The notes under the pieces are model-generated. The model did no database searches. It had not been told where the DNA came from and saw only the letters and a list, made by a program, of their open reading frames with translations. A stretch of DNA of 64,000 nt from positions 62,001 through 126,000 of the forward strand of contig JAATGP010000064.1 of assembly GCA_015654635.1 (NCBI GenBank). Reading direction: 5' to 3'. The position numbers and the translations under genes were made by a program. Each line of letters begins with the position of its first letter. Position 1 is the stretch's first letter. This DNA is from Alphaproteobacteria bacterium (GTDB taxonomy: Bacteria > Pseudomonadota > Alphaproteobacteria > Micropepsales > Micropepsaceae). Below, piece after piece: positions 35,018 to 43,974 of the stretch.

Positions 35018-35839
35018 TTACGTTTTATTCCAAAGCTTTAGCCACCATTTGGGCCATTTGAATTGCGTTGGGGACGCAGGAGGAGCCCTTAATGCTCTGG
35101 GGCGCTCGCCTTTCCATGCCGGAATTACTGTTTCTGCTTTTGCACCCACAGCTAGCTGCGGATGGGAGGGCAGATCGACCTCCTCCTTCTTCTCACGCGC
35201 TGCGACGCAGGCGATGGCCCGCTTACCCAGATCGGGAAAGTCCCGCGCCAGCGGCAGGCTCTCCACCACGCAGGCATCGAAGAAGGTGTAGTGGTCGCTC
35301 TCGCCGCAGCCGAAGGAGGAGCGGTCCGGCGCCGCCGCCGTCAGCACGATACGGTCTGCGGCCTTCAGTTTGGGGATGAACACCCCCGAATAACAGGCCG
35401 AGACGATCACCACCGCGGGCCGGCCATGACAGGATTGATCGATCATTTTGGCCAATCCCGTGGGGCTCAGAAGCGCATCGCCGATACCGATGCCGTGGTC
35501 GTCGCCATGGGAGGTGAGATAAGCGAGGCAGCCGCCCCGCGCCTCTGACGCCATTTGTGAAAGCCCGCGTGCGATGTTGCGCGGCGTCGACAAGGCGGGA
35601 TGGCCGTCGGAAAATTTCTTCGGGCGGTCCGAAAATTGCGCGATGTGATCCGGCGCAAAGCCAATGCCGAGAAGACCGTGCGTGATCGCACTGCGGCCAT
35701 TGTCGAACACCGCGGTGCGGGCCCCTTCGTGAGAATAGGAATCGCCTGCCACCACCACTGCCGCCCAATCCGAAAACGGTGCCGCCCTCGCGGGGGCCAA
35801 GGTCAGGAGCAAAAGCAGCAGCGCGAGCGGTGTCCTCAT
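35018..35839 (-). CDS. C13-family (legumain-like) cysteine peptidase, exported
   Basis: 273 residues with a signal peptide ending APARAAP. The caspase-fold catalytic pair of clan CD is visible: H111 in YLTSHGDDHG and C149 in VIVSACYSG. Bacterial C13 peptidases usually cleave after Asn or Asp. The C-terminus is basic and tryptophan-rich (KWPKWWLKLW). The ATG overlaps the stop of the upstream rRNA methyltransferase gene as ATGA, an unexpected pairing with an RNA-modification gene. Confidence 0.85.
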   Translation of the reverse strand: MRTPLALLLLLLTLAPARAAPFSDWAAVVVAGDSYSHEGARTAVFDNGRSAITHGLLGIGFAPDHIAQFSDRPKKFSDGHPALSTPRNIARGLSQMASEARGGCLAYLTSHGDDHGIGIGDALLSPTGLAKMIDQSCHGRPAVVIVSACYSGVFIPKLKAADRIVLTAAAPDRSSFGCGESDHYTFFDACVVESLPLARDFPDLGKRAIACVAAREKKEEVDLPSHPQLAVGAKAETVIPAWKGERPRALRAPPASPTQFKWPKWWLKLWNKT

Positions 35840-36885
35840 CGCTCAAAAGCTCCCACAAGTTCAATATGCGACGACCACAAGAACTGATCGACCGGCACGA
35901 CGCGGGTAAGCCGGTAGCCGCCATCGAGCAAAACCCGCGCGTCGCGTGCAAAGCTTTCGGCATCGCAGGATACATATGCGATACGTCCTATTTTTGAGAC
36001 GGCCAATACCCGTGCCTGCTCCACAGCACCGGCCCGCGGCGGATCGAGGCAGGCGCCGTCGAAATCCTTCAGCTCAAAGGCGCTGAGCGGGCGCTTGAAG
36101 AGGTTGCGCTTGTCGGTGGTGATGGGTTTGAGGCCGGGCGTGGTCTTGGCCGCAGCGTTCACCGCCTCCAGCATCGGCGGGTCGAGTTCGACGGCATGCA
36201 CACGGGCCTTTTCGGCGAGCGGAAAGGTAAAGGTGCCGCAGCCACAGAACAAATCCGCGACACGTTTGGCGCCCTTCAGTGTGGCCGTGACGAGATCTTG
36301 TAAAACCTTCTCGCCCTCCGCCGTGGGTTGCAGAAAGGCTTCCGGCGGCAGCGTCACCCAAGTCTTGCCAAGCCGCACCCGGGGTCGGCCCAGCGCAACC
36401 ACCACCTCTCCGTGCGCGGTGATGCGGATGAGCCCGAGCTTGCCTGCCCAGCGCGCCAGTGCGGCAATCGTCTTGCTGTCGTTGGGCTGGCGCCAGCGCA
36501 AAGCGAGTTCTATACCGGACCGGCTTTCGGTCAGGCGCAGTTCGGCATCGCCTGCGGGCGCCAAAAGCTCAGCGAGCATCGCGCGCAAGCCAGGAAGAAT
36601 GGCGGTCAACGCCGGCGTCAGCACGCGGCACTCTTCCACGTCGACAATATCGTGCGAACGCGCCGCGTGAAAGCCGAGCAGCACGATGCCGTCGTTGAGC
36701 ATCGCTTTCATCGTGGCGCGGCGGCGCGTGGCGGGCGGCACCGCGACCACCTCTGCAAGATCGGTTTGGATATCGAAGCGCTTCAAGGCCTGCGCCACGC
36801 TTTGCCGCTTCAAAGCCCGATAGGCTTCATCCGGCATATCCTGATAGGAGCAGCCGCCGCAGCTTGCGAAATGCCGGCAGATCAC
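35836..36885 (-). CDS. class I RNA methyltransferase, TrmA/RlmD family, short form
   Basis: 349 residues. Fe-S cluster cysteines are at the N-terminus (CRHFASCGGC, later VEECRV); the SAM site is VADLFCGCGTFTFPLA, motif IV is DPPRAGA, and the catalytic Cys is in YVSCDAESFARD. These define uridine-C5 methyltransferases of rRNA or tRNA. The usual N-terminal TRAM domain is absent. The GTG start overlaps the tlyA stop (GTGA at 36882-36885); longer frames upstream lie in tlyA and look non-coding. Confidence 0.88.
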   Translation of the reverse strand: MICRHFASCGGCSYQDMPDEAYRALKRQSVAQALKRFDIQTDLAEVVAVPPATRRRATMKAMLNDGIVLLGFHAARSHDIVDVEECRVLTPALTAILPGLRAMLAELLAPAGDAELRLTESRSGIELALRWRQPNDSKTIAALARWAGKLGLIRITAHGEVVVALGRPRVRLGKTWVTLPPEAFLQPTAEGEKVLQDLVTATLKGAKRVADLFCGCGTFTFPLAEKARVHAVELDPPMLEAVNAAAKTTPGLKPITTDKRNLFKRPLSAFELKDFDGACLDPPRAGAVEQARVLAVSKIGRIAYVSCDAESFARDARVLLDGGYRLTRVVPVDQFLWSSHIELVGAFER

Positions 36886-37607
36886 GTCTGCCTCGCTGCG
36901 ACCAGAAATTCGCGATTGCCGTCGCCACCTTCGATAGGGCTGTCGATGGTGCCGAGCACCGTCCAATGACTTTTCTTCAGCAAGCTGATGATCGCCTGCA
37001 CCGCTTCGCTTTGCGCGGCTTCGTCCTTGACGATTCCGCCCTTGCCGACATGGATGCGTCCGGCCTCGAATTGCGGCTTGACGAGCGCGACAAGCCACGC
37101 CTCGCGGGCCAACGCCAAAGCCGCAGGCAGCGCCAGCTTCAAACTGATAAAGCTGACGTCAGCGACAATAGCCCGCGGCGGTATGGCGATTTGGGCACCG
37201 GTCAGACTGCGCGCGTCCGTACCCTCCAGAGAAACGACCCGCTCGTCGGCGGCGAGCTTCTCGCGCAGCTGGCCGTGGCCGACATCGACGGCGTAAACCC
37301 GCTGCGCACCGCGCTCCAGCAGCACCTCCGTAAAGCCGCCCGTAGAGGCACCAATATCAAGGCAGATGAGGTCTTCCGGCGAGAGATCGAAATGATCCAA
37401 CGCCGCAATGAGCTTTAAAGCGCCACGCGAAACATAAGGATGGGCTTTGGTATAAACGATGGCAGCATCGTCCGGCACCGACTGCGAAGGCTTTATGATG
37501 CGCTGACCGTTAGCTGTGACTGAACCAGCACGGATCGCGGCCTGCGCCTCGGAGCGCGAAGCGGCGAAGCCATGCTCTACCAAATATACGTCTGCACGCG
37601 CGCTCAT
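36882..37607 (-). CDS. tlyA: TlyA-family rRNA 2'-O-methyltransferase
   Basis: 241 residues from ATG 37607. An N-terminal S4 RNA-binding domain (RADVYLVEHGFAASRSEAQ) is followed by an FtsJ-like methyltransferase domain with LICLDIGASTGGFTEVLL (SAM site) and a KPQFEAGR segment. Known homologues methylate the 2'-OH of specific 16S/23S cytidines; some are also called haemolysin A. Lies 68 bp downstream of dxs and is translationally coupled to the next methyltransferase. Confidence 0.9.
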   Translation of the reverse strand: MSARADVYLVEHGFAASRSEAQAAIRAGSVTANGQRIIKPSQSVPDDAAIVYTKAHPYVSRGALKLIAALDHFDLSPEDLICLDIGASTGGFTEVLLERGAQRVYAVDVGHGQLREKLAADERVVSLEGTDARSLTGAQIAIPPRAIVADVSFISLKLALPAALALAREAWLVALVKPQFEAGRIHVGKGGIVKDEAAQSEAVQAIISLLKKSHWTVLGTIDSPIEGGDGNREFLVAARQT

Positions 37608-37675
37608 TGGACCAATCGTCCCCAACACTCGCCCTGTTCTCGGGGCTGCGCAGGGCCGGGTCAAGAGCCATGATC

Positions 37676-39601
37676 TCAAGCGATGCGGGTTACCGCAGCG
37701 GCAGCGCTCTCTCGCCCTAGAGCCAGTAACGCCGTCTGAGCAATCGAGGCGGCATCGAGCCCCGCCTCGACATACATGTGCTCGGGGGTGTCGTGGTTCT
37801 GGAAACGATCAGGCAGCACCAACGGGCGCACCTTGAGACCACGATCCAAGAGACCTTCACCTGCCAAGAAGTGCAGCACATGGGCGGCAAAGCCACCAAC
37901 GGCATTTTCTTCGACCGTGATGAGAAGTTCGTGCTCCAGCGCCAAACGCCGGATGAGATCACGATCCAGCGGTTTGGCGAAGCGGGCATCGACGACCGTG
38001 GTCGACAGACCATAACCCGCGAGCCTTTCCGCGGCTTCGAGCGCTGGCGCCAGACGTGTGCCGAGACTGAGGATGGCAATGGAAGTGCCTTCCCGCAGGA
38101 CGCGCCCTTTGCCGATCTCTAGGGGCGAACCGATCAATGGCCTCTCCAGCCCTACACCCTCGCCGCGGGGATAGCGCAGAGCGCTAGGGCCTTCGTCATA
38201 GCGCACTTGCGTCGCCACCATATGCATCAGCTCGACTTCGTCGGCGGCAGCCATCACCACCATGCCCGGCAGGGTGGCGAGATAAGTCACATCAAATGAC
38301 CCGGCGTGGGTGGCGCCATCGGCACCCACTAGACCCGCACGGTCCAGCACAAAGCGCACCGGCAATCCCTGGATCGCCACGTCGTGCACCACTTGGTCAT
38401 AAGCACGCTGCAGAAAGGTGGAATAAATCGCGCAGAAGGGTTTCAGGCCCTCCGCGGCCAAACCTGCTGCAAACGTTACCGCATGCTGTTCGGCAATACC
38501 GACATCAAAGAAACGGCCGGGAAAATCCTTGGCAAACTGATCAAGACCCGTACCTGCGGGCATGGCCGCCGTAATCGCGACGATGCGCGGATCCGCCTTG
38601 GCCTCGGCGACCAGAACGTCGGAGAACACCTTTGTATAAGATGGCAGATTGGATTTTGACTTCTTCTGCTCACCCGTCAGCACATTGAATTTCGTGACCC
38701 CGTGATATTTGTCGTCGCTTGCCTCGGCCGGGGCATAGCCTTTACCCTTTTTTGTGACGACATGAACCAGGATTGGTCCGTTCTGCATATCGCGCACGTT
38801 TTCAAGCACCGGGATCAAATGATCAAGGTTATGGCCATCGATCGGTCCCACGTAATAGAAACCGAGTTCCTCGAATAATGTGCCGCCGGTGACCATGCCG
38901 CGCGCATATTCTTCGACACGGCGCGCGCCGATGGCGAGTGGGCGCGGCAGCTTCAGGGCCAGTCTCTTGAACAGCCTACGCAATCCACGATAGTGACGCG
39001 AGGACACCAGCCGCGAAAGATAAGCGCTCAATGCCCCCACGGGAGGGGCAATCGACATGTCGTTATCGTTGAGCACCACAATCAGACGCGTGCTCGCGGC
39101 GCCGGCATTGTTCATGGCTTCATAGGCCATACCCGCGCTCATCGAGCCATCGCCGATTATTGCGACGACATTATTTTTGTCGCCCTTGAGATCGCGCGCC
39201 ACCGCAAAGCCGCAGCCTGCGGAAATCGAGGTCGATGAATGCGCCGCGCCGAACGGATCGTATTCGCTCTCGCTACGTTTGGTGAAGCCGGAAAGACCAC
39301 CGCCTTGCCGCAACGAGCGCATGCGGTCGCGTCGGCCGGTGAGTATCTTATGGGGATAGGCCTGATGCCCCACATCCCAGACGATGCGGTCGTCGGGCGT
39401 ATTGAAGACATAGTGCAATGCCACCGTGAGTTCGACCACACCGAGACTCGAACCCAAATGCCCGCCGGTCACCGAAACGATGTCAATCAGCTCTTTGCGA
39501 AGTTCATCCGCAAGCTCAGGAAGGACGGATCGCGGAAGCGCCCTTAAATCCTTCGGCAATGGCACGCCATCCAACAGGGGCGTCTTGCTGGCTATTGACA
39601 T
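37676..39601 (-). CDS. dxs: 1-deoxy-D-xylulose-5-phosphate synthase
   Basis: First enzyme of the MEP isoprenoid pathway, condensing pyruvate and glyceraldehyde 3-phosphate with thiamine diphosphate. 641 residues, full length. Visible are [14 protein letters not shown], the ThDP motif [16 protein letters not shown], the transketolase pyrimidine domain ([13 protein letters not shown]) and the C-terminal domain. In many Alphaproteobacteria ispA lies between xseB and dxs; here that gap (39602-40012) holds no gene. Confidence 0.96.
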   Translation of the reverse strand: MSIASKTPLLDGVPLPKDLRALPRSVLPELADELRKELIDIVSVTGGHLGSSLGVVELTVALHYVFNTPDDRIVWDVGHQAYPHKILTGRRDRMRSLRQGGGLSGFTKRSESEYDPFGAAHSSTSISAGCGFAVARDLKGDKNNVVAIIGDGSMSAGMAYEAMNNAGAASTRLIVVLNDNDMSIAPPVGALSAYLSRLVSSRHYRGLRRLFKRLALKLPRPLAIGARRVEEYARGMVTGGTLFEELGFYYVGPIDGHNLDHLIPVLENVRDMQNGPILVHVVTKKGKGYAPAEASDDKYHGVTKFNVLTGEQKKSKSNLPSYTKVFSDVLVAEAKADPRIVAITAAMPAGTGLDQFAKDFPGRFFDVGIAEQHAVTFAAGLAAEGLKPFCAIYSTFLQRAYDQVVHDVAIQGLPVRFVLDRAGLVGADGATHAGSFDVTYLATLPGMVVMAAADEVELMHMVATQVRYDEGPSALRYPRGEGVGLERPLIGSPLEIGKGRVLREGTSIAILSLGTRLAPALEAAERLAGYGLSTTVVDARFAKPLDRDLIRRLALEHELLITVEENAVGGFAAHVLHFLAGEGLLDRGLKVRPLVLPDRFQNHDTPEHMYVEAGLDAASIAQTALLALGRESAAAAVTRIA

Positions 39602-40012
39602 TAGTTTTGCTCCGCTCGCCGCCCAGCTTGGGTATAAGTTTCTCCCCCACCCAAGGGCAACCGCTTGCTGGAAGGTCAGTCATCTACATAAAGAAATCAA
39701 GCCGCTGATTTTTCCATGACCGGACATTGCAGGGTTACTTCAGCTCGATCGAGGAATGTGGCCGCTGCGTACCGGCTATCCGGCAATGTCCTCCTATAAG
39801 AGAAGAGCAAAGCCCAAACGCTGAGGATTGCCGATTTCTCATGTTCCGTGGGGTCGCGTCACGCTACCTTTACCACGACCACCATTCCAAAACGGCGAAA
39901 CACTCGAACAAGTCTAGTGTGCCCCGCGGCGCAAAGAGAATACAGGGTCAAAAATCATCCGCGAACGGACAAAAGCACAATCGAAGCCTCCTGCCCCGCC
40001 GAAATGGCATTC
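39602..40012. other. 411-bp intergenic region between dxs and xseB
   Basis: No convincing coding sequence on either strand. Open frames here lack ribosome-binding sites and recognisable domains. A 9-bp inverted pair (GGACATTGC 39722-39730, GCAATGTCC 39783-39791) is present. The part nearest dxs should hold its promoter. Confidence 0.45.
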
Positions 40013-40252
40013 TCAGCCCAGATCGACCAGCTCAGCAGCAACTTTACTGCCGCTCTGTACGATTTTTTCCAGCCGACTCTCGGCCGCCTTCAGTTTGGCT
40101 TCACAATGAGACTTGAGCGCTTGGCCCCGTTCGTAGAGAGCGATCGAATCATCTAACTCGACCTGCCCCTGCTCAAGCCGTGCCACAATGCCTTCCAATT
40201 CTTTCAGCGCCGCCTCAAAGGTAAGCGCGCTCACGCTGGCCGTATCTGCCAT
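40013..40252 (-). CDS. xseB: exodeoxyribonuclease VII small subunit
   Basis: 79 residues from ATG 40252. The family core is clear: [18 protein letters not shown], then [19 protein letters not shown], then [12 protein letters not shown]. It binds XseA, encoded 34 kb away in the same window. It stands alone on the minus strand, with a long AT-rich intergenic region upstream. Confidence 0.93.
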   Translation of the reverse strand: MADTASVSALTFEAALKELEGIVARLEQGQVELDDSIALYERGQALKSHCEAKLKAAESRLEKIVQSGSKVAAELVDLG

Positions 40253-40390
40253 CCTAGTCCCATTCGACTCTCGTCTCATCTTATAAGCACGGCTTGTTGT
40301 CCGAACTCAACGCAGACAAAAGCGCGTAACAGAAGTGCGTTCCGAACACGGAATCGCGCAAGAGCCTACCGAGACATCACAACTCAGGGG

Positions 40391-40417
40391 CTAATTATTA
40401 ATTTGGCTAATAATTAG
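40391..40417. promoter_or_regulatory. 10-bp inverted repeat, candidate operator
   Basis: CTAATTATTA and TAATAATTAG, a perfect pair with a 7-bp spacer, in the most AT-rich part of the receptor's upstream region. It has no GC stem, so it is not a terminator. Confidence 0.4.
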
Positions 40418-40499
40418 GCGACTAAGTTATTGAACTTGCATGGTAAGTATATTTTATAGAATGTGGACATTTTTCGATCAACCAATGACGTGCATAGCA

Positions 40500-40517
40500 A
40501 TGTAATTTCAATTACAT
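40500..40517. promoter_or_regulatory. ATGTAATT-TC-AATTACAT palindrome, candidate operator
   Basis: Perfect 8-2-8 inverted repeat 233 bp before the receptor start codon. The half-site TGTAAT is reused in the repeat at 40715-40729. Typical of a dimeric repressor or activator site; the protein is unknown. Confidence 0.45.
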
Positions 40518-40714
40518 GTTACATGCTGTAATATTGCGTCTTTGCAACGGTTTTGTGCAGCATTCACGCAACAGGCAGATAGCGAAATCATCGCAAATGC
40601 GTATCCGGGGATGACGGGGAAGACATCTGAATTTAGCGTCCCTGTCATGCGGGCAAAGCAGACGTCTACAAAAGCGTCAGCGGTTAGCGAATAAGCAGAC
40701 TGAAGTCCGTGCAT

Positions 40715-40729
40715 CGTAATGTAATTACG
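40715..40729. promoter_or_regulatory. CGTAAT-GTA-ATTACG inverted repeat just before the receptor gene
   Basis: Perfect 6-3-6 inverted repeat ending 20 bp before the GTG start, next to the AAGGGGG ribosome-binding site. Binding here would block translation start or transcription. It shares the TGTAATTAC core with the upstream palindrome. Confidence 0.45.
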
Positions 40730-40749
40730 AACCAGATAAGGGGGTTCTA

Positions 40750-43700
40750 GTGTCTAACCTTAAACTTTCCGTCCGCTCCTCGCTGTTCCTCGGAGCAGCC
40801 ACGGCAGCGGCTTTGACGCTGTCCGGGCCAGTCCGCGCAGCAGAAACAGCCGAAACCATCGTTGTGACGGGTTCGCGCATTCCAGTGTCGTCAAATATGA
40901 GCTCGGTGAGCCCGGTCCAGACTGTCACGGACGAGCAATTCAAGCTCAAAGGTGCGACCGACGTCGTCGATTTGTTGAACGACATGCCACAAACATTCGT
41001 CAGCAACACCTCTGACTTCACAAACGCCAACAACCCACTTTCCACACCCGGCGGCGTCACTACGGTCGATCTGCGCGGCTTGGGCCCGACGAGAACCCTC
41101 GTTTTGGTTAACGGCCGCCGTCTGGGCCTTGGCGACCCCAACACGGGTAACCCGAGCGCAGCGCCAGACCTTGACCAGATTCCAACCACGTTGGTGGAGC
41201 GTGTTGAGGTCCTGACCGGCGGTGCATCGGCCACCTATGGTTCGGACGCTGTCGCCGGTGTCGTAAACTTCCAAATGAAGCAGGACTTCGAAGGCGTACA
41301 GGTTGACTTCCAGTGGGGCGCAGATACCCATGACAACACCAACTCCTTCGCCCGCAGCGTTGAGCAGAAGGCGCTTACCGCCAACACGCAGGGGCCCCTG
41401 AGCCTGGCCAAAGACAGCGCATTCGATGGCCAAAACATAAACGCTTCGATCATCATCGGTACCAATACGGCCGATGGCAAAGGCAACGTGACAGGCTATC
41501 TGTCCTATCGTAATGCCGACCCAGTTTGGATGCAGGACCGCGACTTCTCGGCCTGCCAGATCAACATCGTCGATGGTGGCCAAGCCAACCGGCTCGCCGG
41601 GGCAAACTGTGCGGGATCGAGCAACTCGAACTACGTCAAGCCCGTGAACGTTGTTGGTGCACCGGCTTATTCCGTGGTTGGAAACTCGTTGGTGCCGTCT
41701 CCGGCGCCGGGCTCGTCGCCGCCGGCCTCGTTCAATTCGAACCAATATGAATCGCTGTCACGGCAAGACACGCGCTTCAATGGTGGCTTCTTCAGCCATT
41801 ACGACTTGGCGAGCTTCGCAAAACCATACTCCGAGTTCTCGTTCATGGACGATCGCTCCTATCAGCAGATCGCTCCGGGTGCCGTATTCAGCGGCGCCAA
41901 CGCTCTTTCGACAGACGGATCGGGCAATTGGGTCACGAACTGTGACAACCCACTTCTTAGCGCGCAGGAACGCGGAGTGCTCTGCACCAGCCAGGGTCTC
42001 ACGGGCGGCGCCGATACTTCGCTGGATTTGAGGCGCCGTAACATCGAAGGCGGCCCCCGTTATAGCCAATACGAGCACGAGGCCTTCCGCGGCGTGGTTG
42101 GCGTGAAAGGCGATTTTGCCGACGCTTGGCACTATGATGTGTTCGGCTCGTACTATTACGTCACTGGTACGCAGTTCAACGGCAACTACATGAGCAACGC
42201 GAGGATCAATCACGCTCTCGAGGTCGTCAATGTCGGTGGCGTACCTACCTGTAAATCAGTCCTCGATGGTTCCGACCCAGCTTGCGTGCCGTATAACATC
42301 TGGACGCAAGGCGGGGTGACGAAGGCCCAAACGGATTACCTTTCCACCTTCGGAACGTCGCAAGGCAATCTGTTCGAAGAAATCCTCGAAGGCGACATCA
42401 CCGGTGACCTCGGCGCCTATGGTGCCAAATCGCCATACGCCAGTGACGGCATCGCGGTTTCGTTTGGTATGACCAACCGCAAAGACAAGATGTACTTCCA
42501 GGGCGATGTGGCTGAATCGTCGAATGATCTCGTTGGCTTCAGCGGCGCGACCGTGCCGGTCAACAATGCGATCAATGTGACTGAGGAATACGGCGAAGTC
42601 CGCATTCCGCTGGCACAGAACCAGCCGTTTATCCAAGATCTGAGCATCGAAGCCGGTATCCGGTTCTCGAGCTACACCAACGGCACCCACCCCACCACTT
42701 GGAAGTCCGGTGTGCAGTGGGCGCCGGTAGACGACATTCGCTTCCGTGCATCCTACGATGTCGCAATCCGTGCACCTAGCATCTTGGAGTCCTTCACGCC
42801 GGAATCGGTGACCAACACCAGCGTGGTGTCGGAAGACCCCTGCGCACCGTCTGATGTCACGCACGTTGCTTCGGCCACGCTTGCTCAGTGCATGCGTACC
42901 GGCGTAACGGCGGCCCAATACGGCAACGGCGGTAGCACGAATGCGATTAGCCAATGTCCCTCGGGCCAGTGTGCGATCCTGCAGGGTGGTAATACGGATC
43001 TGAAGCCGGAAAAAGCGAAGACCTTCTCGGTAGGCTTCACCGCCACACCGAGCCTCGTTCCGGGTCTCGTCGCCAGCGTCGACTACTACAAGATCGACGT
43101 CTACAACGGCATCGGTACCATTCCGATCGATGTCTCGCTTAGCAACTGCCTTGCTTCTGGCGATCCGAAGTTCTGCTCGAATATCAAGCGCACATCGAGC
43201 GGTGCACTGTACGGCACGACGATCGCTGGCGGCGGTTATCTGATCGGCAACAACCTCAACGTTGCGTACTTCAACAATTCCGGCATCGACTTTCAGGCCG
43301 ATTATCAAACCTCCCTGGATGATGTTGGGCTTGAGGGCTTCGGCGCCGTTGCCTTCCACCTCACAGGCACCTACAGCCTGACGGCGAAGGACCAAACCAT
43401 GCCGGGTGAGCCGATGTATGATTGCGTCGGTCTGTATGGAAACACTTGCGGCGGTCCAACCGCGAGCTGGCGCCACAATTTCCGCATCAACTGGGAAACC
43501 CCGTGGGATGTCCTGTTTGCGGTGACGTGGCGCTATATCGGCGGCACCGGTCTGGACAGCAATACGTCCAATCCTGTGTTGACGAGCGGCACGATCGATC
43601 GCTTCAATGCCCACATTGGCGCCTACAGCTACTTCGACCTTGCCGCCACTTGGCAGATGACGAAGGAACTCGAGCTGCGCGCTGGTATGGCGAACGTGTT

Positions 43701-43818
43701 CGACAAAGACCCGCCAATCATCAGCAACCTGATCACCGGCACGGGCACCCCGAACACCTACAACAGCTACGACGTTCTGGGCCGCAGCGTGTTCGTGTCG
43801 CTCACGGCGAAAATGTAA
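40750..43818 (+). CDS. TonB-dependent outer-membrane receptor (large)
   Basis: 1022 residues with a signal peptide (ending GPVRAAE), a TonB box-like ETIVVTGSRI, a plug domain (residues about 45-180: LNDMPQTF, VDLRGLGPTRTLVLVNGRR, GGASATYGSDAVAGVVNF) and a long beta-barrel ending SVFVSLTAKM. The large barrel and SGSR-type plug resemble receptors of Caulobacter/Sphingomonas-like bacteria for plant-derived or oligomeric substrates; the ligand is unknown. The start is GTG with AAGGGGG upstream. It is monocistronic, ended by a strong terminator, and preceded by an operator-rich leader. Confidence 0.93.
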   Translation: MSNLKLSVRSSLFLGAATAAALTLSGPVRAAETAETIVVTGSRIPVSSNMSSVSPVQTVTDEQFKLKGATDVVDLLNDMPQTFVSNTSDFTNANNPLSTPGGVTTVDLRGLGPTRTLVLVNGRRLGLGDPNTGNPSAAPDLDQIPTTLVERVEVLTGGASATYGSDAVAGVVNFQMKQDFEGVQVDFQWGADTHDNTNSFARSVEQKALTANTQGPLSLAKDSAFDGQNINASIIIGTNTADGKGNVTGYLSYRNADPVWMQDRDFSACQINIVDGGQANRLAGANCAGSSNSNYVKPVNVVGAPAYSVVGNSLVPSPAPGSSPPASFNSNQYESLSRQDTRFNGGFFSHYDLASFAKPYSEFSFMDDRSYQQIAPGAVFSGANALSTDGSGNWVTNCDNPLLSAQERGVLCTSQGLTGGADTSLDLRRRNIEGGPRYSQYEHEAFRGVVGVKGDFADAWHYDVFGSYYYVTGTQFNGNYMSNARINHALEVVNVGGVPTCKSVLDGSDPACVPYNIWTQGGVTKAQTDYLSTFGTSQGNLFEEILEGDITGDLGAYGAKSPYASDGIAVSFGMTNRKDKMYFQGDVAESSNDLVGFSGATVPVNNAINVTEEYGEVRIPLAQNQPFIQDLSIEAGIRFSSYTNGTHPTTWKSGVQWAPVDDIRFRASYDVAIRAPSILESFTPESVTNTSVVSEDPCAPSDVTHVASATLAQCMRTGVTAAQYGNGGSTNAISQCPSGQCAILQGGNTDLKPEKAKTFSVGFTATPSLVPGLVASVDYYKIDVYNGIGTIPIDVSLSNCLASGDPKFCSNIKRTSSGALYGTTIAGGGYLIGNNLNVAYFNNSGIDFQADYQTSLDDVGLEGFGAVAFHLTGTYSLTAKDQTMPGEPMYDCVGLYGNTCGGPTASWRHNFRINWETPWDVLFAVTWRYIGGTGLDSNTSNPVLTSGTIDRFNAHIGAYSYFDLAATWQMTKELELRAGMANVFDKDPPIISNLITGTGTPNTYNSYDVLGRSVFVSLTAKM

Positions 43819-43838
43819 GTTTAGAGATCGTCTTCTCG

Positions 43839-43870
43839 GCGGCGGGCTTCACAGCCCGCCGCTTTTTTTT
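43839..43870 (+). terminator. intrinsic terminator of the TonB receptor gene
   Basis: Perfect 9-bp GC stem (GCGGCGGGC / GCCCGCCGC, loop TTCACA) followed directly by eight T residues, 21 bp after the stop codon. This is the clearest Rho-independent terminator in the window. Confidence 0.9.
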
Positions 43871-43974
43871 GCTTTACTGGCTGTCGCTTTCGACCGGCCG
43901 TTCCTCACAAAAAAACCTCGCACCGGGTGGTGCGAGGGGTGCGAAGGCCTCGTTCGTCTGCTGGATTGGCCCGC

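Larger units (their letters stand above)
40253..40749. promoter_or_regulatory. AT-rich regulatory region upstream of the TonB-dependent receptor
   Basis: About 500 bp without a gene, markedly AT-rich around 40390-40560. It contains three perfect inverted repeats, annotated separately, two of which share a TGTAAT half-site. It probably carries divergent promoters for xseB and the receptor. Confidence 0.6.

Noticed and set aside
39722..39791. 9-bp inverted pair GGACATTGC / GCAATGTCC
   Set aside because: Arms are 52 bp apart with no T-run or further pairing; could arise by chance in a gap of this size.
39727..40116. 129-codon open frame between dxs and xseB
   Set aside because: Runs into xseB on the opposite strand and has no family features or ribosome-binding site.
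42256..43614. 452-codon minus-strand open frame inside the TonB receptor gene
   Set aside because: Antisense shadow; the receptor on the other strand is complete with signal peptide, plug and barrel.
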